Position numbers and translations under genes: made by a program. The notes below the pieces were generated by a model. The model worked only from the letters and a program-made list of their open reading frames with translations. It was not told the origin of the DNA and searched no databases. Of a stretch of DNA of 64,000 nt, positions 36,504 to 45,364 are shown piece by piece. Source of the stretch: Pseudomonas sp. B6002 (GTDB lineage Bacteria; Pseudomonadota; Gammaproteobacteria; Pseudomonadales; Pseudomonadaceae); the NCBI RefSeq assembly GCF_013385985.1, contig NZ_JACAOY010000023.1, positions 108,209-172,208 of the forward strand, given 5' to 3'. How positions within the stretch are numbered: position 1 is the first letter of the stretch; each line of letters starts with the position of its first letter.

Positions 36504-37352
36504 ATGAAACCGCGCATCCTCGCCGGCTTGATCGGCGCCGGCATCCAGGCGTCCCGCACACCCGCGCTGCATGAACAGGAAGGTGACGCCCAGGGCATGC
36601 GCTACCTGTATCGCCTGATCGACCTGGAACCCCTGCACCTGAACATCAACGCCCTGCCCGACCTGCTCGACGCGGCTGAACTGATGCACTTCACCGGGCT
36701 GAACATTACCTACCCGTGCAAGCAGGCCATCCTGCCGCTGCTGGATGAACTGTCTGACGAGGCGCGCGGCATTGGCGCAGTTAATACGGTGGTGTTCAGG
36801 GATGGCAAACGCATCGGCCACAACACCGACTGCCTAGGGTTCGCCGAGGGTTTTCGCAGGAACCTGAGCGATGTGGCACGCCAACGCGTGGTGCAGATGG
36901 GCGCTGGCGGTGCAGGCGCAGCGGTGGCCCATGCGCTGCTGGCCGAGGGGGTGGAACAGTTGAGTATTTTCGACGTGGACCCCACCCGTGCCCGCGACCT
37001 TGTGGATAACCTCGCCCGGCGCTTCGGTGCCGGGCGTGCCCAGGTGGGTAGCCATCTGGAAAACGCCATGGCCGAGGCCGATGGTTTGGTGAACACCACG
37101 CCGATGGGCATGGCCAAGCTGCCGGGCACGCCGGTGCCGTCGAATCTGCTACGCGCCGAGGTGTGGGTGGCGGAGATTGTGTATTTCCCGCTGGAAACCG
37201 AGCTGCTGCGTGATGCCCGCGCCCTGGGTTGTCGCACACTGGACGGCGGCAACATGGCGGTGTTTCAGGCGGTGAAGGCGTTTGAGTTGTTCAGTGGTGA
37301 AGTGCCGGATGCCGACAGGATGCTGGCGCACTTTCAAAGCCTGAACACCTGA
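36504..37352 (+). CDS. Quinate/shikimate dehydrogenase (QSDH type)
   Basis: NAD(P)-dependent oxidation of quinate to dehydroquinate and/or shikimate to dehydroshikimate. It has 282 residues. Catalytic Lys is in NITYPCKQA, Asp in GHNTDCLGF, and the nucleotide motif is MGAGGAGAAVAHAL. The substrate loop reads SRTP instead of the SKSP usual in biosynthetic AroE. This Ser-x-Thr pattern is found in the Corynebacterium quinate/shikimate dehydrogenase, which the rest of the protein also resembles. I use the ATG at 36504 with GGGTGAG upstream; a GTG at 36495 would overlap the preceding stop. Confidence 0.88.
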   Translation: MKPRILAGLIGAGIQASRTPALHEQEGDAQGMRYLYRLIDLEPLHLNINALPDLLDAAELMHFTGLNITYPCKQAILPLLDELSDEARGIGAVNTVVFRDGKRIGHNTDCLGFAEGFRRNLSDVARQRVVQMGAGGAGAAVAHALLAEGVEQLSIFDVDPTRARDLVDNLARRFGAGRAQVGSHLENAMAEADGLVNTTPMGMAKLPGTPVPSNLLRAEVWVAEIVYFPLETELLRDARALGCRTLDGGNMAVFQAVKAFELFSGEVPDADRMLAHFQSLNT

Positions 37353-37374
37353 CTGACGAAACCGGTTCAAAAAC

Positions 37375-37478
37375 TGTGGGAGCTGGCTTGTCGGGTCGCC
37401 GCATCGCTGCGATGGCGGTGTTTCAGACAGCTGATGGATAGCTGACACACCGCTATCGCAGGCAAGCCAGCTCCCACA
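37375..37478. repeat. REP inverted pair (GTGGGAGCTGGCTTG family)
   Basis: TGTGGGAGCTGGCTTGTCGG at the left and GCAGGCAAGCCAGCTCCCAC at the right, between the convergent dehydrogenase and tetR genes. Confidence 0.9.
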
Positions 37479-37503
37479 TTGAGTGGATTTCAAGCCGAGA
37501 CCT

Positions 37504-38169
37504 TCACGCCTGCAAGTACCGCATCACCGACTCACAAATCATGTCCCGATGCCGCTGCTTGACCGCCTCGTCCGACAATTCAATCTGAAAGATCTCACTG
37601 AACGTATGGCGGTTGGACACCCGGTAAAAGCTGAATGAGTTGATCAGCAGGTGCACGTCCAGCGGCTCCAGCCCCTCCCGAAACAACCCCATCTCGGCGC
37701 CACGCTGCAAAGTCGCGCCCAACGCTTCAAGGATGTTGCTGTTCATCGCCTTGATCGCGTCCGAGCGCTTCACGTACTCGGCATTGTGGATGTTTTCGAT
37801 GCTCACGATGCGCACGAAATCCACATTCTGGTCATGGTGATCAAAGGTGAACTCCACCAACCGGCGAATCGCCTCGCGGGGCTCAAGCGCCGTGAGGTTC
37901 ATGCGGGTTTCGGTGTTGCGAATGTCGCCGTAAAGCTTCTCCAGCACCTCGACGTACAACTGCTCCTTGCTGCCGAAGTAGTAATAGATCATGCGCTTGG
38001 AGGTGTGGATACGCTCGGCGATCGCGTCCACGCGAGCGCCAGACAAACCCTGCTGGACAAACTCGACAATGGCTTCCTGGAGAATGTTTTCGCGGGTCTT
38101 TTCCGGGTTGTTCTTACGACTCTTGCGCGGTGCGTCTGACACTGCGGGGAGTTCGGGACTCGAGGTCAT
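37504..38169 (-). CDS. TetR-family regulator of the quinate cluster
   Basis: A 221-residue protein. The helix-turn-helix is KTRENILQEAIVEFVQQGLSGARVDAIAERIHTSKRMIYYYFGSKEQLYVEVLE; the C-terminal ligand domain is of the type that often binds aromatic acids. It lies between the dehydrogenase and quiC, 77 bases downstream of quiC in the same direction. It is the natural candidate to bind the paired operators at 36000 and 40211. Whether it represses or activates is unknown. Confidence 0.88.
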   Translation of the reverse strand: MTSSPELPAVSDAPRKSRKNNPEKTRENILQEAIVEFVQQGLSGARVDAIAERIHTSKRMIYYYFGSKEQLYVEVLEKLYGDIRNTETRMNLTALEPREAIRRLVEFTFDHHDQNVDFVRIVSIENIHNAEYVKRSDAIKAMNSNILEALGATLQRGAEMGLFREGLEPLDVHLLINSFSFYRVSNRHTFSEIFQIELSDEAVKQRHRDMICESVMRYLQA

Positions 38170-38246
38170 GGTGCGCTCACGGCCATTGTTATGCAGGCGC
38201 TGATTATGGGCCGCGATGCTTCCAGAAGGAAGCACCTGGCCAGCCC

Positions 38247-40148
38247 TTATAAACGCGCCTGGCGCACCGCGCCGCTGCGGGACTTGGCCATGGCCGCCAG
38301 GCGCACGGCCACGTTGGCCGCGCCATAGCCGGCATAGCCGCCCTTGCGCTGGATGATCTCGAAGAAAAACCGCCCTTCGAACGGCTCGGTGTACACATGA
38401 AACAACTCACCGCCCTGGGCGTCGCGGTCGTACAACACGTTGTAGTACGCCAGCTCGCTGAGGAACTCGTCGTCAAAATCAAAGCGCGCCGCGAGGTCGT
38501 CGTAGTAATTGAGCGGGATATCCAGCAGCGGCACGCCCGCCTCTTTGGCCCGGCGCACCTCGGCGAAAATGTCCGCGCAATCGAAGGCAATGTGGTGCAC
38601 GCCCGAGCCGCGATAGCTCGACAGCGCGTGGGAAATCGCCGTGTTGCGGTTCTCGGAAATATTCAGCGGCAGGCGGATCGAGCTGCAACGGCTGCGCAGG
38701 GCACGGCTTTTCACCAGGCCGTACGGGTCGGGCAGCACCACTTCATCATCGGCCTCGAAATCCAGCAGGCTCTTGTAGAACAGCACCCAGCTGTCGAGGC
38801 TGTCGGCCGGCAGGGCCATGGCCATGTGGTCGATGCGCAGCAGGCCGCCACTGGAGGCCGTCGCCGGTTGCAGGTTGAAGTCGGTGTCGTACAGCGAACC
38901 TTCGGACGAATCCACCAGATAAATCAGGCTGCCATCCGGCGCACGCACCGCTGCCAGTTCCAATTCGTTGGGCCCGACCAGCCCGCGATACGGCTGGCCT
39001 TTGTAGGCCACCGCGCGCTCCAACGCCTTGGCGCTGTCCTTGACCCGAATCGCCGTGGCGCACAACGACGGCCCGTGAGCCTCGAAAAAATTGTGGGCGA
39101 AGGAATACGGCTCGCAGTTGAGGATCAGGTTGATATCGCCCTGGCGCAACAAACTCACACTCTTGGAACGGTGCTGCCCAGCCTTGACGAAACCCAGGCG
39201 CTCCAGCCATTGGGTCAGCTTGGCGCCCAGGCTTTCATCCACGGCGAACTCAAGGAATTCGATGCCGTCGTAGTCGCTGGCGGCTGGGGTTTCAAACAGG
39301 ATGTCCGCCGGCGTGGCCGGTTGCTCCTGGGCCAGGCATTCGCGGGTCTTTTCTTCCAGGTACAGCAGCGAGCGCAACCCATCCGCCGCATTCGCCCGCG
39401 TCGGTGCTGCGCGGAAGCCGTCGTTGAAAATTTCCAGAGACAGCGGCCCGGTGTAGCCACTCTGGATGATCGGCGCGAGGAAGCCCGCCAGGTCGAATTC
39501 GCCCTGCCCGGGGAAGCAGCGGAAATGCCGGCTCCACTCCAGCACGTCCATGGCCAGGATCGGCGCATCGGCCATTTGCACAAAGAAGATCTTGTCGCCG
39601 GGGATCTGGGCGATGCCACTCGGGTCGCCCTTAAGCGACAAGGTGTGGAAGCTGTCGAGCAACACGCCCAGGCTCGGGTGATCGACCTGGCGCACCAGGT
39701 TCCACACCTGCTGCCAGGTGTTCACATGCTTGCCCCAGGCCAGCGCCTCATAGCCGATGCGCAAGCCTCGGCGCCCGGCTTGCTCGGCCAGCAGGCTGAG
39801 GTCATCGAGTAAAATGCGTTCGTCGCCCAGCGAATCCGCCGAGGCATTGCTGCACACCAGCACCAGGTCGGTGCCCAGTTCCTGCATCAGGTCGAACTTG
39901 CGTTCAGCGCGCTCGAGGTTGCGCGCCAGGCGGTCGCGGCGGCACCCTTCGAAGTCACGGAAGGGTTGGAACAGGGTGATGGCAATGCCCAGGTCAGCGC
40001 ACATCTGCCTAACTTCCCGAGGGCTGCCGTCGTAATACAACAAGTCATTTTCGAAGATCTCGACGCCGTCAAACCCGGCGGCGGCAATGGCTTCGAGCTT
40101 TTCCGGCAGGGTGCCGCTCAAGGAAACGGTGGCAATGGAACGTTGCAT
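38247..40148 (-). CDS. quiC: 3-Dehydroshikimate dehydratase QuiC (two-domain)
   Basis: Converts 3-dehydroshikimate to protocatechuate, the entry to the beta-ketoadipate pathway. It has 633 residues. The N-terminal sugar-isomerase-like barrel carries metal ligands Glu134, Asp165, Gln191 and Glu239, the same numbering as I recall for P. putida QuiC1. The C-terminal half (about 300-620) is a hydroxyphenylpyruvate-dioxygenase-like VOC module (RIDHMAMALP, GVHHIAFDCADI, FFFEIIQRKGGYAGYG). The start at 40148 has GGGAG upstream; the longer frame adds 19 residues. Confidence 0.95.
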   Translation of the reverse strand: MQRSIATVSLSGTLPEKLEAIAAAGFDGVEIFENDLLYYDGSPREVRQMCADLGIAITLFQPFRDFEGCRRDRLARNLERAERKFDLMQELGTDLVLVCSNASADSLGDERILLDDLSLLAEQAGRRGLRIGYEALAWGKHVNTWQQVWNLVRQVDHPSLGVLLDSFHTLSLKGDPSGIAQIPGDKIFFVQMADAPILAMDVLEWSRHFRCFPGQGEFDLAGFLAPIIQSGYTGPLSLEIFNDGFRAAPTRANAADGLRSLLYLEEKTRECLAQEQPATPADILFETPAASDYDGIEFLEFAVDESLGAKLTQWLERLGFVKAGQHRSKSVSLLRQGDINLILNCEPYSFAHNFFEAHGPSLCATAIRVKDSAKALERAVAYKGQPYRGLVGPNELELAAVRAPDGSLIYLVDSSEGSLYDTDFNLQPATASSGGLLRIDHMAMALPADSLDSWVLFYKSLLDFEADDEVVLPDPYGLVKSRALRSRCSSIRLPLNISENRNTAISHALSSYRGSGVHHIAFDCADIFAEVRRAKEAGVPLLDIPLNYYDDLAARFDFDDEFLSELAYYNVLYDRDAQGGELFHVYTEPFEGRFFFEIIQRKGGYAGYGAANVAVRLAAMAKSRSGAVRQARL

Positions 40149-40210
40149 GGGGCGACTCCCGGCAATTGTTATTTGCGGCAAATTATTGGCCCCAGCTTTA
40201 CACACAGCAA

Positions 40211-40235
40211 TTAAAATGTACGAACCGGTTAGTTT
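40211..40235 (-). promoter_or_regulatory. Candidate TetR operator between quiC and the MFS gene
   Basis: Contains the near-palindrome ACGAACCGGTTAGT (40220-40233, one mismatch) followed on the other side by AAAATGT. Its complement matches the element at 36000-36023. It lies 63 bases upstream of quiC. Confidence 0.55.
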
Positions 40236-40238
40236 TTG

Positions 40239-40253
40239 GTGCGATTATCGAAC
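40239..40253 (-). promoter_or_regulatory. PcaR box, exact consensus
   Basis: Read on the minus strand this is GTTCGATAATCGCAC, identical to the 15-base PcaR motif of P. putida as I recall it. It lies in the divergent promoter region of quiC and the MFS transporter, four bases from the candidate TetR operator. Confidence 0.7.
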
Positions 40254-40360
40254 ACTATGCCCCTTTGGCGAATTGACGATTTTTTAACCGCTGCGCACCA
40301 TCGATTCAGCAACAAGACCCAGAACACACCATAAAAATTTCAAAAAACGGGTACGACCTC

Positions 40361-41695
40361 ATGCCTTCGCAAAACTCCGTCCTGGCCGCGCGCCCGGGCA
40401 ACCCGCACGCCGGCATCGGCGACAAGATCCGCGGCGCCCTGGCCGTGGGTAAAACTCGCTGGGGCATGCTGGCCCTGGTGTTCTTCGCCACCACCCTGAA
40501 CTACATCGACCGCGCCGCCCTGGGCGTGATGCAACCGATCCTCGCCAAGGAAATGAGCTGGACGGCGATGGACTACGCCAACATCAACTTCTGGTTCCAG
40601 GTGGGCTACGCGATTGGTTTTGTGCTGCAAGGCCGGTTGATCGACCGGGTCGGCGTGAAACGCGTGTTCTTCTGCGCGGTGCTGCTGTGGAGCCTGGCCA
40701 CCGGCGCCCACGGCCTGGCCACCTCGGCAGTCGGCTTCATGGTCTGCCGCTTTATCCTCGGGATCACCGAGGCGGCCAACTACCCGGCCTGCGTCAAGAC
40801 CACGCGGTTGTGGTTCCCGGCCGGTGAGCGTGCAGTCGCTACTGGCATCTTCAACGCCGGCACCAACGTCGGCGCCATGATGACGCCCATGTTGCTGCCG
40901 TTGATCCTGCACGTGTGGGGCTGGCAAGCGGCGTTCCTGTGCATGTCGGCACTGGGCGGGATCTGGCTGGTGTGCTGGGGCCTGAAGTACTACAACCCCG
41001 AAGACCACCCCACCGTTAAACAATCCGAACTGGACTACGTGCAACAGGAAGTCGAACCGGAACAACCCCGCGTCCCGTTCAGCCGCATCCTGCGCATGCG
41101 CGGCACCTGGGCCTTCGCCCTCGCCTATTCGATGACCGCGCCGGTGTTCTGGTTCTACCTGTACTGGCTGCCGCCGTTCCTGAACCAGCAATACAACCTG
41201 GGCATCAACGTGACGCAGATGGGCATCCCGCTGATCATCATTTACCTGACGGCCGACTTCGGCAGCGTGGGTGGTGGGATTCTGTCGTCGTTCCTGATCG
41301 GCCGTGGCATGAACTCGATCAAGGCGCGCCTGTTGTCGATGCTGCTGTTCGCCTGCTGCATCGTCGGCGTGATCATGGCGGCCGGTTCCAGCCAGTTGTG
41401 GGTCGCGGTGTTCGCCATCTCCCTGGCCATCGGTGCGCACCAGGCCTGGACCGCCAACATCTGGAGCCTGGTGATGGACTACACGCCCAAGCACATGATG
41501 AGCACGGTGTTCGGCTTTGGCGGGATGTGCGCGGCTATCGGCGGCATGTTCATGACCCAGATCGTCGGCCACATCCTCACCGTGACGAACAACAACTACA
41601 CCGTGTTGTTCACCCTGATCCCGGCGATGTACTTCATTGCGCTGACCTGGATGTACTTCATGGCGCCGCGCAAGATCCCTACCGTAGACGTCTGA
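40361..41695 (+). CDS. MFS transporter, probable quinate/shikimate importer
   Basis: A 444-residue anion:cation symporter-type MFS protein (TTLNYIDRAALGVMQPIL in helix 1, GRLIDRVGVKR loop, ITEAANYPACVKTTRLWFP). This subgroup imports organic acids such as hexuronates and quinate. Its position divergent from quiC, sharing the regulatory region, points to quinate, shikimate or dehydroshikimate as substrate (inferred). P. aeruginosa has, as I recall, the same MFS-quiC-tetR-dehydrogenase-aroQ set at PA0241-PA0245. Confidence 0.85.
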   Translation: MPSQNSVLAARPGNPHAGIGDKIRGALAVGKTRWGMLALVFFATTLNYIDRAALGVMQPILAKEMSWTAMDYANINFWFQVGYAIGFVLQGRLIDRVGVKRVFFCAVLLWSLATGAHGLATSAVGFMVCRFILGITEAANYPACVKTTRLWFPAGERAVATGIFNAGTNVGAMMTPMLLPLILHVWGWQAAFLCMSALGGIWLVCWGLKYYNPEDHPTVKQSELDYVQQEVEPEQPRVPFSRILRMRGTWAFALAYSMTAPVFWFYLYWLPPFLNQQYNLGINVTQMGIPLIIIYLTADFGSVGGGILSSFLIGRGMNSIKARLLSMLLFACCIVGVIMAAGSSQLWVAVFAISLAIGAHQAWTANIWSLVMDYTPKHMMSTVFGFGGMCAAIGGMFMTQIVGHILTVTNNNYTVLFTLIPAMYFIALTWMYFMAPRKIPTVDV

Positions 41696-41708
41696 GCTAC
41701 CCCCTGAG

Positions 41709-42587
41709 CTATTTGCGCCGCTGCTGCCAGGCAGCGGCCAACCCGCTCATGCAGATCACCCCGATGCCGACCACCGTGGTCAAGTCGGGGGTATGGTTGA
41801 ACACCAGCCAGCCCAACAGCCCCGCAAACACGATCTGGCAATAGCCGAACGGCGCCAGCAAGGCCGGCGCCGCGAAGCGGAACGCCTGGGTCAACATCAA
41901 GTGGGCGGTCATCCCGCAGGTGCCCAACGCCAGCATCAATGCAGCGTGCCACAGGGTCGGGATTTGCCAGAAGAACGGCACCATCGCACTCATTACCAAG
42001 GTGTTGCACAGGCCGGCGAAGAAGTTGCTGGTGGTGGGCGTGTCGTATTGGCTGAGGATGCGTGTGAGCAACTGGTAGAAGCAGAAGAACAGCGCCGAAC
42101 ACAGCGGCAGCAGCACCGCCGGGGTGAACAGCTCGCCACCGGGGTGGATGATGATCAGCACGCCGACAAAGCCGCAGATCACCGCCAGCCATTGGCCGCG
42201 TGTCACGTGCTCACCGAGCAGTGGCACCGAAAGCGCCGTCACCAGGATCGGCGCCAGGAAGTTCACCGCCGTGGCTTCTGCCAGCGGGATGTAATGCAGC
42301 GCCGCCGTGAAGAACAGGCTGGTGCCCAGCAGGCACAAGGCCCGCACCACCTGCATCCCCGGCCGCTTGCTGCGCAACACACGCAGGCCCGATTGCGGCA
42401 GGAAGATCCCGGCCATCAACAGCGTGTGCACCAGGTAGCGCGCCCACACCACCATCACGATCGGGTAGAACCCGGCCAGGTATTTGGACAAGGCGTCGTG
42501 GCTGGAAAACAGAAACGTCGCCAGCACAATCAGCAAGATGCCTTTGAACGGATGGTTGACGCCGGAAAGCGGTGTGCTGACAGTCAT
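41709..42587 (-). CDS. DMT-family (EamA) transporter
   Basis: A 292-residue protein with ten predicted helices in two EamA repeats (GILLIVLATFLFSSHDALSKYLAG starts the first; VLLPLCSALFFCFYQLLTR the second). Likely an exporter of metabolites or amino acids; substrate unknown. AAGAG precedes the ATG at 42587. It is convergent with the MFS gene, 13 bases apart, and unrelated to the quinate pathway by motif. Confidence 0.85.
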   Translation of the reverse strand: MTVSTPLSGVNHPFKGILLIVLATFLFSSHDALSKYLAGFYPIVMVVWARYLVHTLLMAGIFLPQSGLRVLRSKRPGMQVVRALCLLGTSLFFTAALHYIPLAEATAVNFLAPILVTALSVPLLGEHVTRGQWLAVICGFVGVLIIIHPGGELFTPAVLLPLCSALFFCFYQLLTRILSQYDTPTTSNFFAGLCNTLVMSAMVPFFWQIPTLWHAALMLALGTCGMTAHLMLTQAFRFAAPALLAPFGYCQIVFAGLLGWLVFNHTPDLTTVVGIGVICMSGLAAAWQQRRK

Positions 42588-42786
42588 TGAATTCTCTTGC
42601 ATGGCAGGCTGAATGCTGAGCACTGAACGTGGCAGCACTCAACCCGGTAATCTAGCAGCCGCGCCTGGGTGCGCCCCAAGAGCATAACCAAACACCGGGC
42701 GAACAGCGCACTAAATCACGGGATTCGAGTCCAACGCTGCACGTTTGCCCCCGCATTGTGCACTTTTTAACCAAGGCCTTGCCGCT

Positions 42787-43203
42787 ATGAAAAAAACACT
42801 CTTCGTTCTTTCAGCCCTTGCCCTGCTTACCGCCTGTAACAAGGAGGAAGCACCCGCCCCCAAACCGGCCCCTGCGTCAGTGCAAGCCACCCTGGTGCCG
42901 GCCAACCCGCCCACCGACAAATGGGTGGGCAAATGGGTGGGCGTGGAAGGCCTGAACCTGACCATCGCCAAAGACGACAGCATCGGCCGGGGTCATTACA
43001 TCCTGACCATGCAGTACGGCCTCGACGCCGACGACTCCGGCACCTTCAAAGGCGAAGCCAATGAAGATGGCATCGCCTTCACCCGCCCGGACGGCCCGCA
43101 ACAATTGACCGCTGGCGACGGCGAAGCCACCGGTTTGAAATGGCTGGCGGATAAAAAGGATTGCCTGGTGGTCGACACCGGCGAAGGTTACTGCCGCGAC
43201 TGA
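42787..43203 (+). CDS. Small lipoprotein
   Basis: A 138-residue protein with a type II signal peptide: MKKTLFVLSALALLTAC, lipobox LLTAC, cleaved before Cys17. A proline-rich linker follows. A 12-base tandem duplication at about 42919-42942 gives KWVGKWVG. The rest (LNLTIAKDDSIGRGHYILTM and LVVDTGEGYC) looks like a small beta-barrel domain. Function unknown. Confidence 0.8.
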   Translation: MKKTLFVLSALALLTACNKEEAPAPKPAPASVQATLVPANPPTDKWVGKWVGVEGLNLTIAKDDSIGRGHYILTMQYGLDADDSGTFKGEANEDGIAFTRPDGPQQLTAGDGEATGLKWLADKKDCLVVDTGEGYCRD

Positions 43204-43362
43204 TCCGGCTGCAAAGCTGACACAACTTTCATCTGGCCCCTCTGCCGGCACGGACTGACAGCAGCGATACTACGCAGCTCTCGTACCTGTCGGACAGCCG
43301 GGCTGGCGCCATGCCCACGCACCAACAACAATGTTTTTCAGGTTCATCGAGAGGATTGCCCC

Positions 43363-44250
43363 ATGCTATGGAAAAAAGGCCGACGCAGCGACAACGTGGT
43401 GGATGCCCGTGACGACAGTGGCGGCGGTGGTGGTGGCATGCGCTTTGGCGGCGGCAAGGGCCTGAGCCTTACGGCCATCGTACTGATCGTCGGCATTGGC
43501 TGGCTGACCGGCCAGGACCCGCTGCAGATCCTCGGCCAGTTGACCGGCCAGATGGAGCAGGCGCCCTCGGTGAGCACGCAGACCCGCCAGGCGCCACCGG
43601 CCAACGATGAACAGGCTGACTTTGTACGCGCGGTGCTGGGCGACACCGAAGACACCTGGGGCCAGGTGTTCAAGGAGAACGGCCTGACCTACAAGAACCC
43701 GAAACTGATTCTGTTCCGGGGCCGGGTCAATTCCGCCTGCGGTGGCGCCACCTCGGCCAGCGGCCCGTTTTATTGCCCGGCGGATCAACAGGTGTACCTG
43801 GACCTGGATTTCTTCCGGGAGATGTCACAACGCTTCAAGGCTGCGGGCGACTTCGCCCAGGCTTATGTGATCGCCCATGAAGTGGGGCATCACGTGCAAA
43901 CGCTGCTGGGCATTTCGGCCAAGATCCAGGCCGCACGCCAACAGGGTCGGCAGATGCAAGGCGACGGCGGCCTGCTGGTACGCCAGGAGCTGCAAGCCGA
44001 CTGTTTTGCCGGGGTGTGGGCCAACCGTGCGCAGAAACGCCTGAACTGGCTGGAGCCCGGCGACATTGAAGAAGCACTGAATGCGGCCAACGCCATCGGC
44101 GATGACCGTCTGCAGCAACAGGGTCAAGGGCGCGTGGTGCCCGACTCGTTTACCCACGGCACCTCGGCACAGCGGGTTCGTTGGTTCAAGACCGGCTTTG
44201 CGGGTGGCCAGATCACTCAATGCGACACCTTTACGGCGAAGAGTCTTTAA
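43363..44250 (+). CDS. ypfJ: YpfJ-family neutral zinc metallopeptidase
   Basis: A 295-residue membrane-anchored protein with a glycine-rich N-terminus (DDSGGGGGGMRFGGGKG), one helix (LSLTAIVLIVGIGWLTG), and a periplasmic domain with the zinc motif HEVGHH. The nearby ELQADCFAGVWA fits the third ligand. GAGAGGA precedes the start. The next gene begins immediately after its stop. Physiological substrate unknown. Confidence 0.88.
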   Translation: MLWKKGRRSDNVVDARDDSGGGGGGMRFGGGKGLSLTAIVLIVGIGWLTGQDPLQILGQLTGQMEQAPSVSTQTRQAPPANDEQADFVRAVLGDTEDTWGQVFKENGLTYKNPKLILFRGRVNSACGGATSASGPFYCPADQQVYLDLDFFREMSQRFKAAGDFAQAYVIAHEVGHHVQTLLGISAKIQAARQQGRQMQGDGGLLVRQELQADCFAGVWANRAQKRLNWLEPGDIEEALNAANAIGDDRLQQQGQGRVVPDSFTHGTSAQRVRWFKTGFAGGQITQCDTFTAKSL

Positions 44251-45237
44251 ATGAATAAACGATTGGGATTGCTGCTGGGTTTGATGTTGTCCTGCTCCAC
44301 CGCCACCTGGGCCGCCGAGAAAGAGCATGGGGTCAAGGTGGTCAGCCCCGATCGTTTTCACCTGGATGCCGGCGACCTCAGCCTGGGCTTGAGCCAGGAC
44401 TGGAACCAACCGCTGCCGCAGGTCACCCGCGCCCTGATCATCGTGCACGGGCGCCTGCGCAACGCACAGACCTACCTGCAAAGCGGCGAAGACGCAGCCG
44501 AACACGCAGGCCAGGCCGCCAATACCCTGGTGATCGCGCCGCAGTTCCTGAATGAGCTGGATATCAAGCGCAACCACCTGGACAACGGGGTACTGCGCTG
44601 GAATGGCAACGACTGGATGGCTGGCGAGCCGTCCACCGGCCCGGGCCAGATCAGCTCCTACGGCGCCCTCGACCAGATCATCAAGCACCTGGGCAACCGC
44701 AAGCTGTTCCCGGCCCTGAAAGAAATCGTGGTGGCAGGCCACTCCGGCGGCGGCCAGGTGGTGCAGCGTTTCGCCCTCACCGGCCACGACCACCCGATGC
44801 TGCAAACCGAAGGCATCAGCCTGCGGTACGTGGTGGCCAACCCGTCGTCCTACGCCTACTTCACGCCGCAGCGCCCAGTGAAGTTTGACGTCGCCAGTTG
44901 CCCAGGCTTCAACGATTGGAAATACGGCCTGCAAAACCTGCCGGCCTACGCCAAGGGCCAAAGCGCCGAGCAGCTGGAACAGGCTTACGTGTCACGCAAC
45001 ATCACCTACCTGCTGGGCCAGCAAGACACCGACCCGAACCACCCGGCACTGGACAAGAGCTGTGCGGCCGAAACCCAGGGCGCGTACCGCCTGATTCGCG
45101 GGCACAACTACTTCGACTACCTCAAGCAACGCCACCCGCAACTGACACACAAACTGGTGGAAGTGCCAGGCGTTGGGCACAACGGGGATGGGATGTTTAC
45201 TTCGCCTGAAGGGCAGAAGGTCCTCTTCGGGAAATAA
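44251..45237 (+). CDS. Secreted alpha/beta hydrolase
   Basis: A 328-residue protein with a signal peptide (LGLLLGLMLSCSTATWA, cut before AEKEHG). The nucleophile elbow is GHSGGG, preceded by the oxyanion-type ALIIVHG; the likely catalytic His is in VPGVGHNGDG. The ATG directly abuts the ypfJ stop, so the two are coupled. Substrate unknown; similar proteins are annotated only as hydrolases. Confidence 0.82.
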   Translation: MNKRLGLLLGLMLSCSTATWAAEKEHGVKVVSPDRFHLDAGDLSLGLSQDWNQPLPQVTRALIIVHGRLRNAQTYLQSGEDAAEHAGQAANTLVIAPQFLNELDIKRNHLDNGVLRWNGNDWMAGEPSTGPGQISSYGALDQIIKHLGNRKLFPALKEIVVAGHSGGGQVVQRFALTGHDHPMLQTEGISLRYVVANPSSYAYFTPQRPVKFDVASCPGFNDWKYGLQNLPAYAKGQSAEQLEQAYVSRNITYLLGQQDTDPNHPALDKSCAAETQGAYRLIRGHNYFDYLKQRHPQLTHKLVEVPGVGHNGDGMFTSPEGQKVLFGK

Positions 45238-45258
45238 CTGACACAACCGGATCAAAAA

Positions 45259-45361
45259 TGTGGGAGCTGGCTTGCCTGCGATGGCATCACCTCGGTATGG
45301 CTGATAGACCGAGGTGTCTGCATCGCAGGCAAGCCAGCTCCCACACAAGCCAGCTCCTACA
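45259..45361. repeat. REP cluster, two families abutting
   Basis: An inverted pair of the TGTGGGAGCTGGCTTGCCTG type (45259-45345) followed directly by part of a GTAGGAGCTGGCTTG-type unit (to 45361), just before the convergent HAD gene stop. Confidence 0.88.
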
Positions 45362-45364
45362 GGG

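Noticed and set aside
36504-37352. Biosynthetic AroE
   Set aside because: The SRTP loop, the QSDH-like overall pattern, and linkage to quiC make a catabolic quinate/shikimate dehydrogenase more likely.
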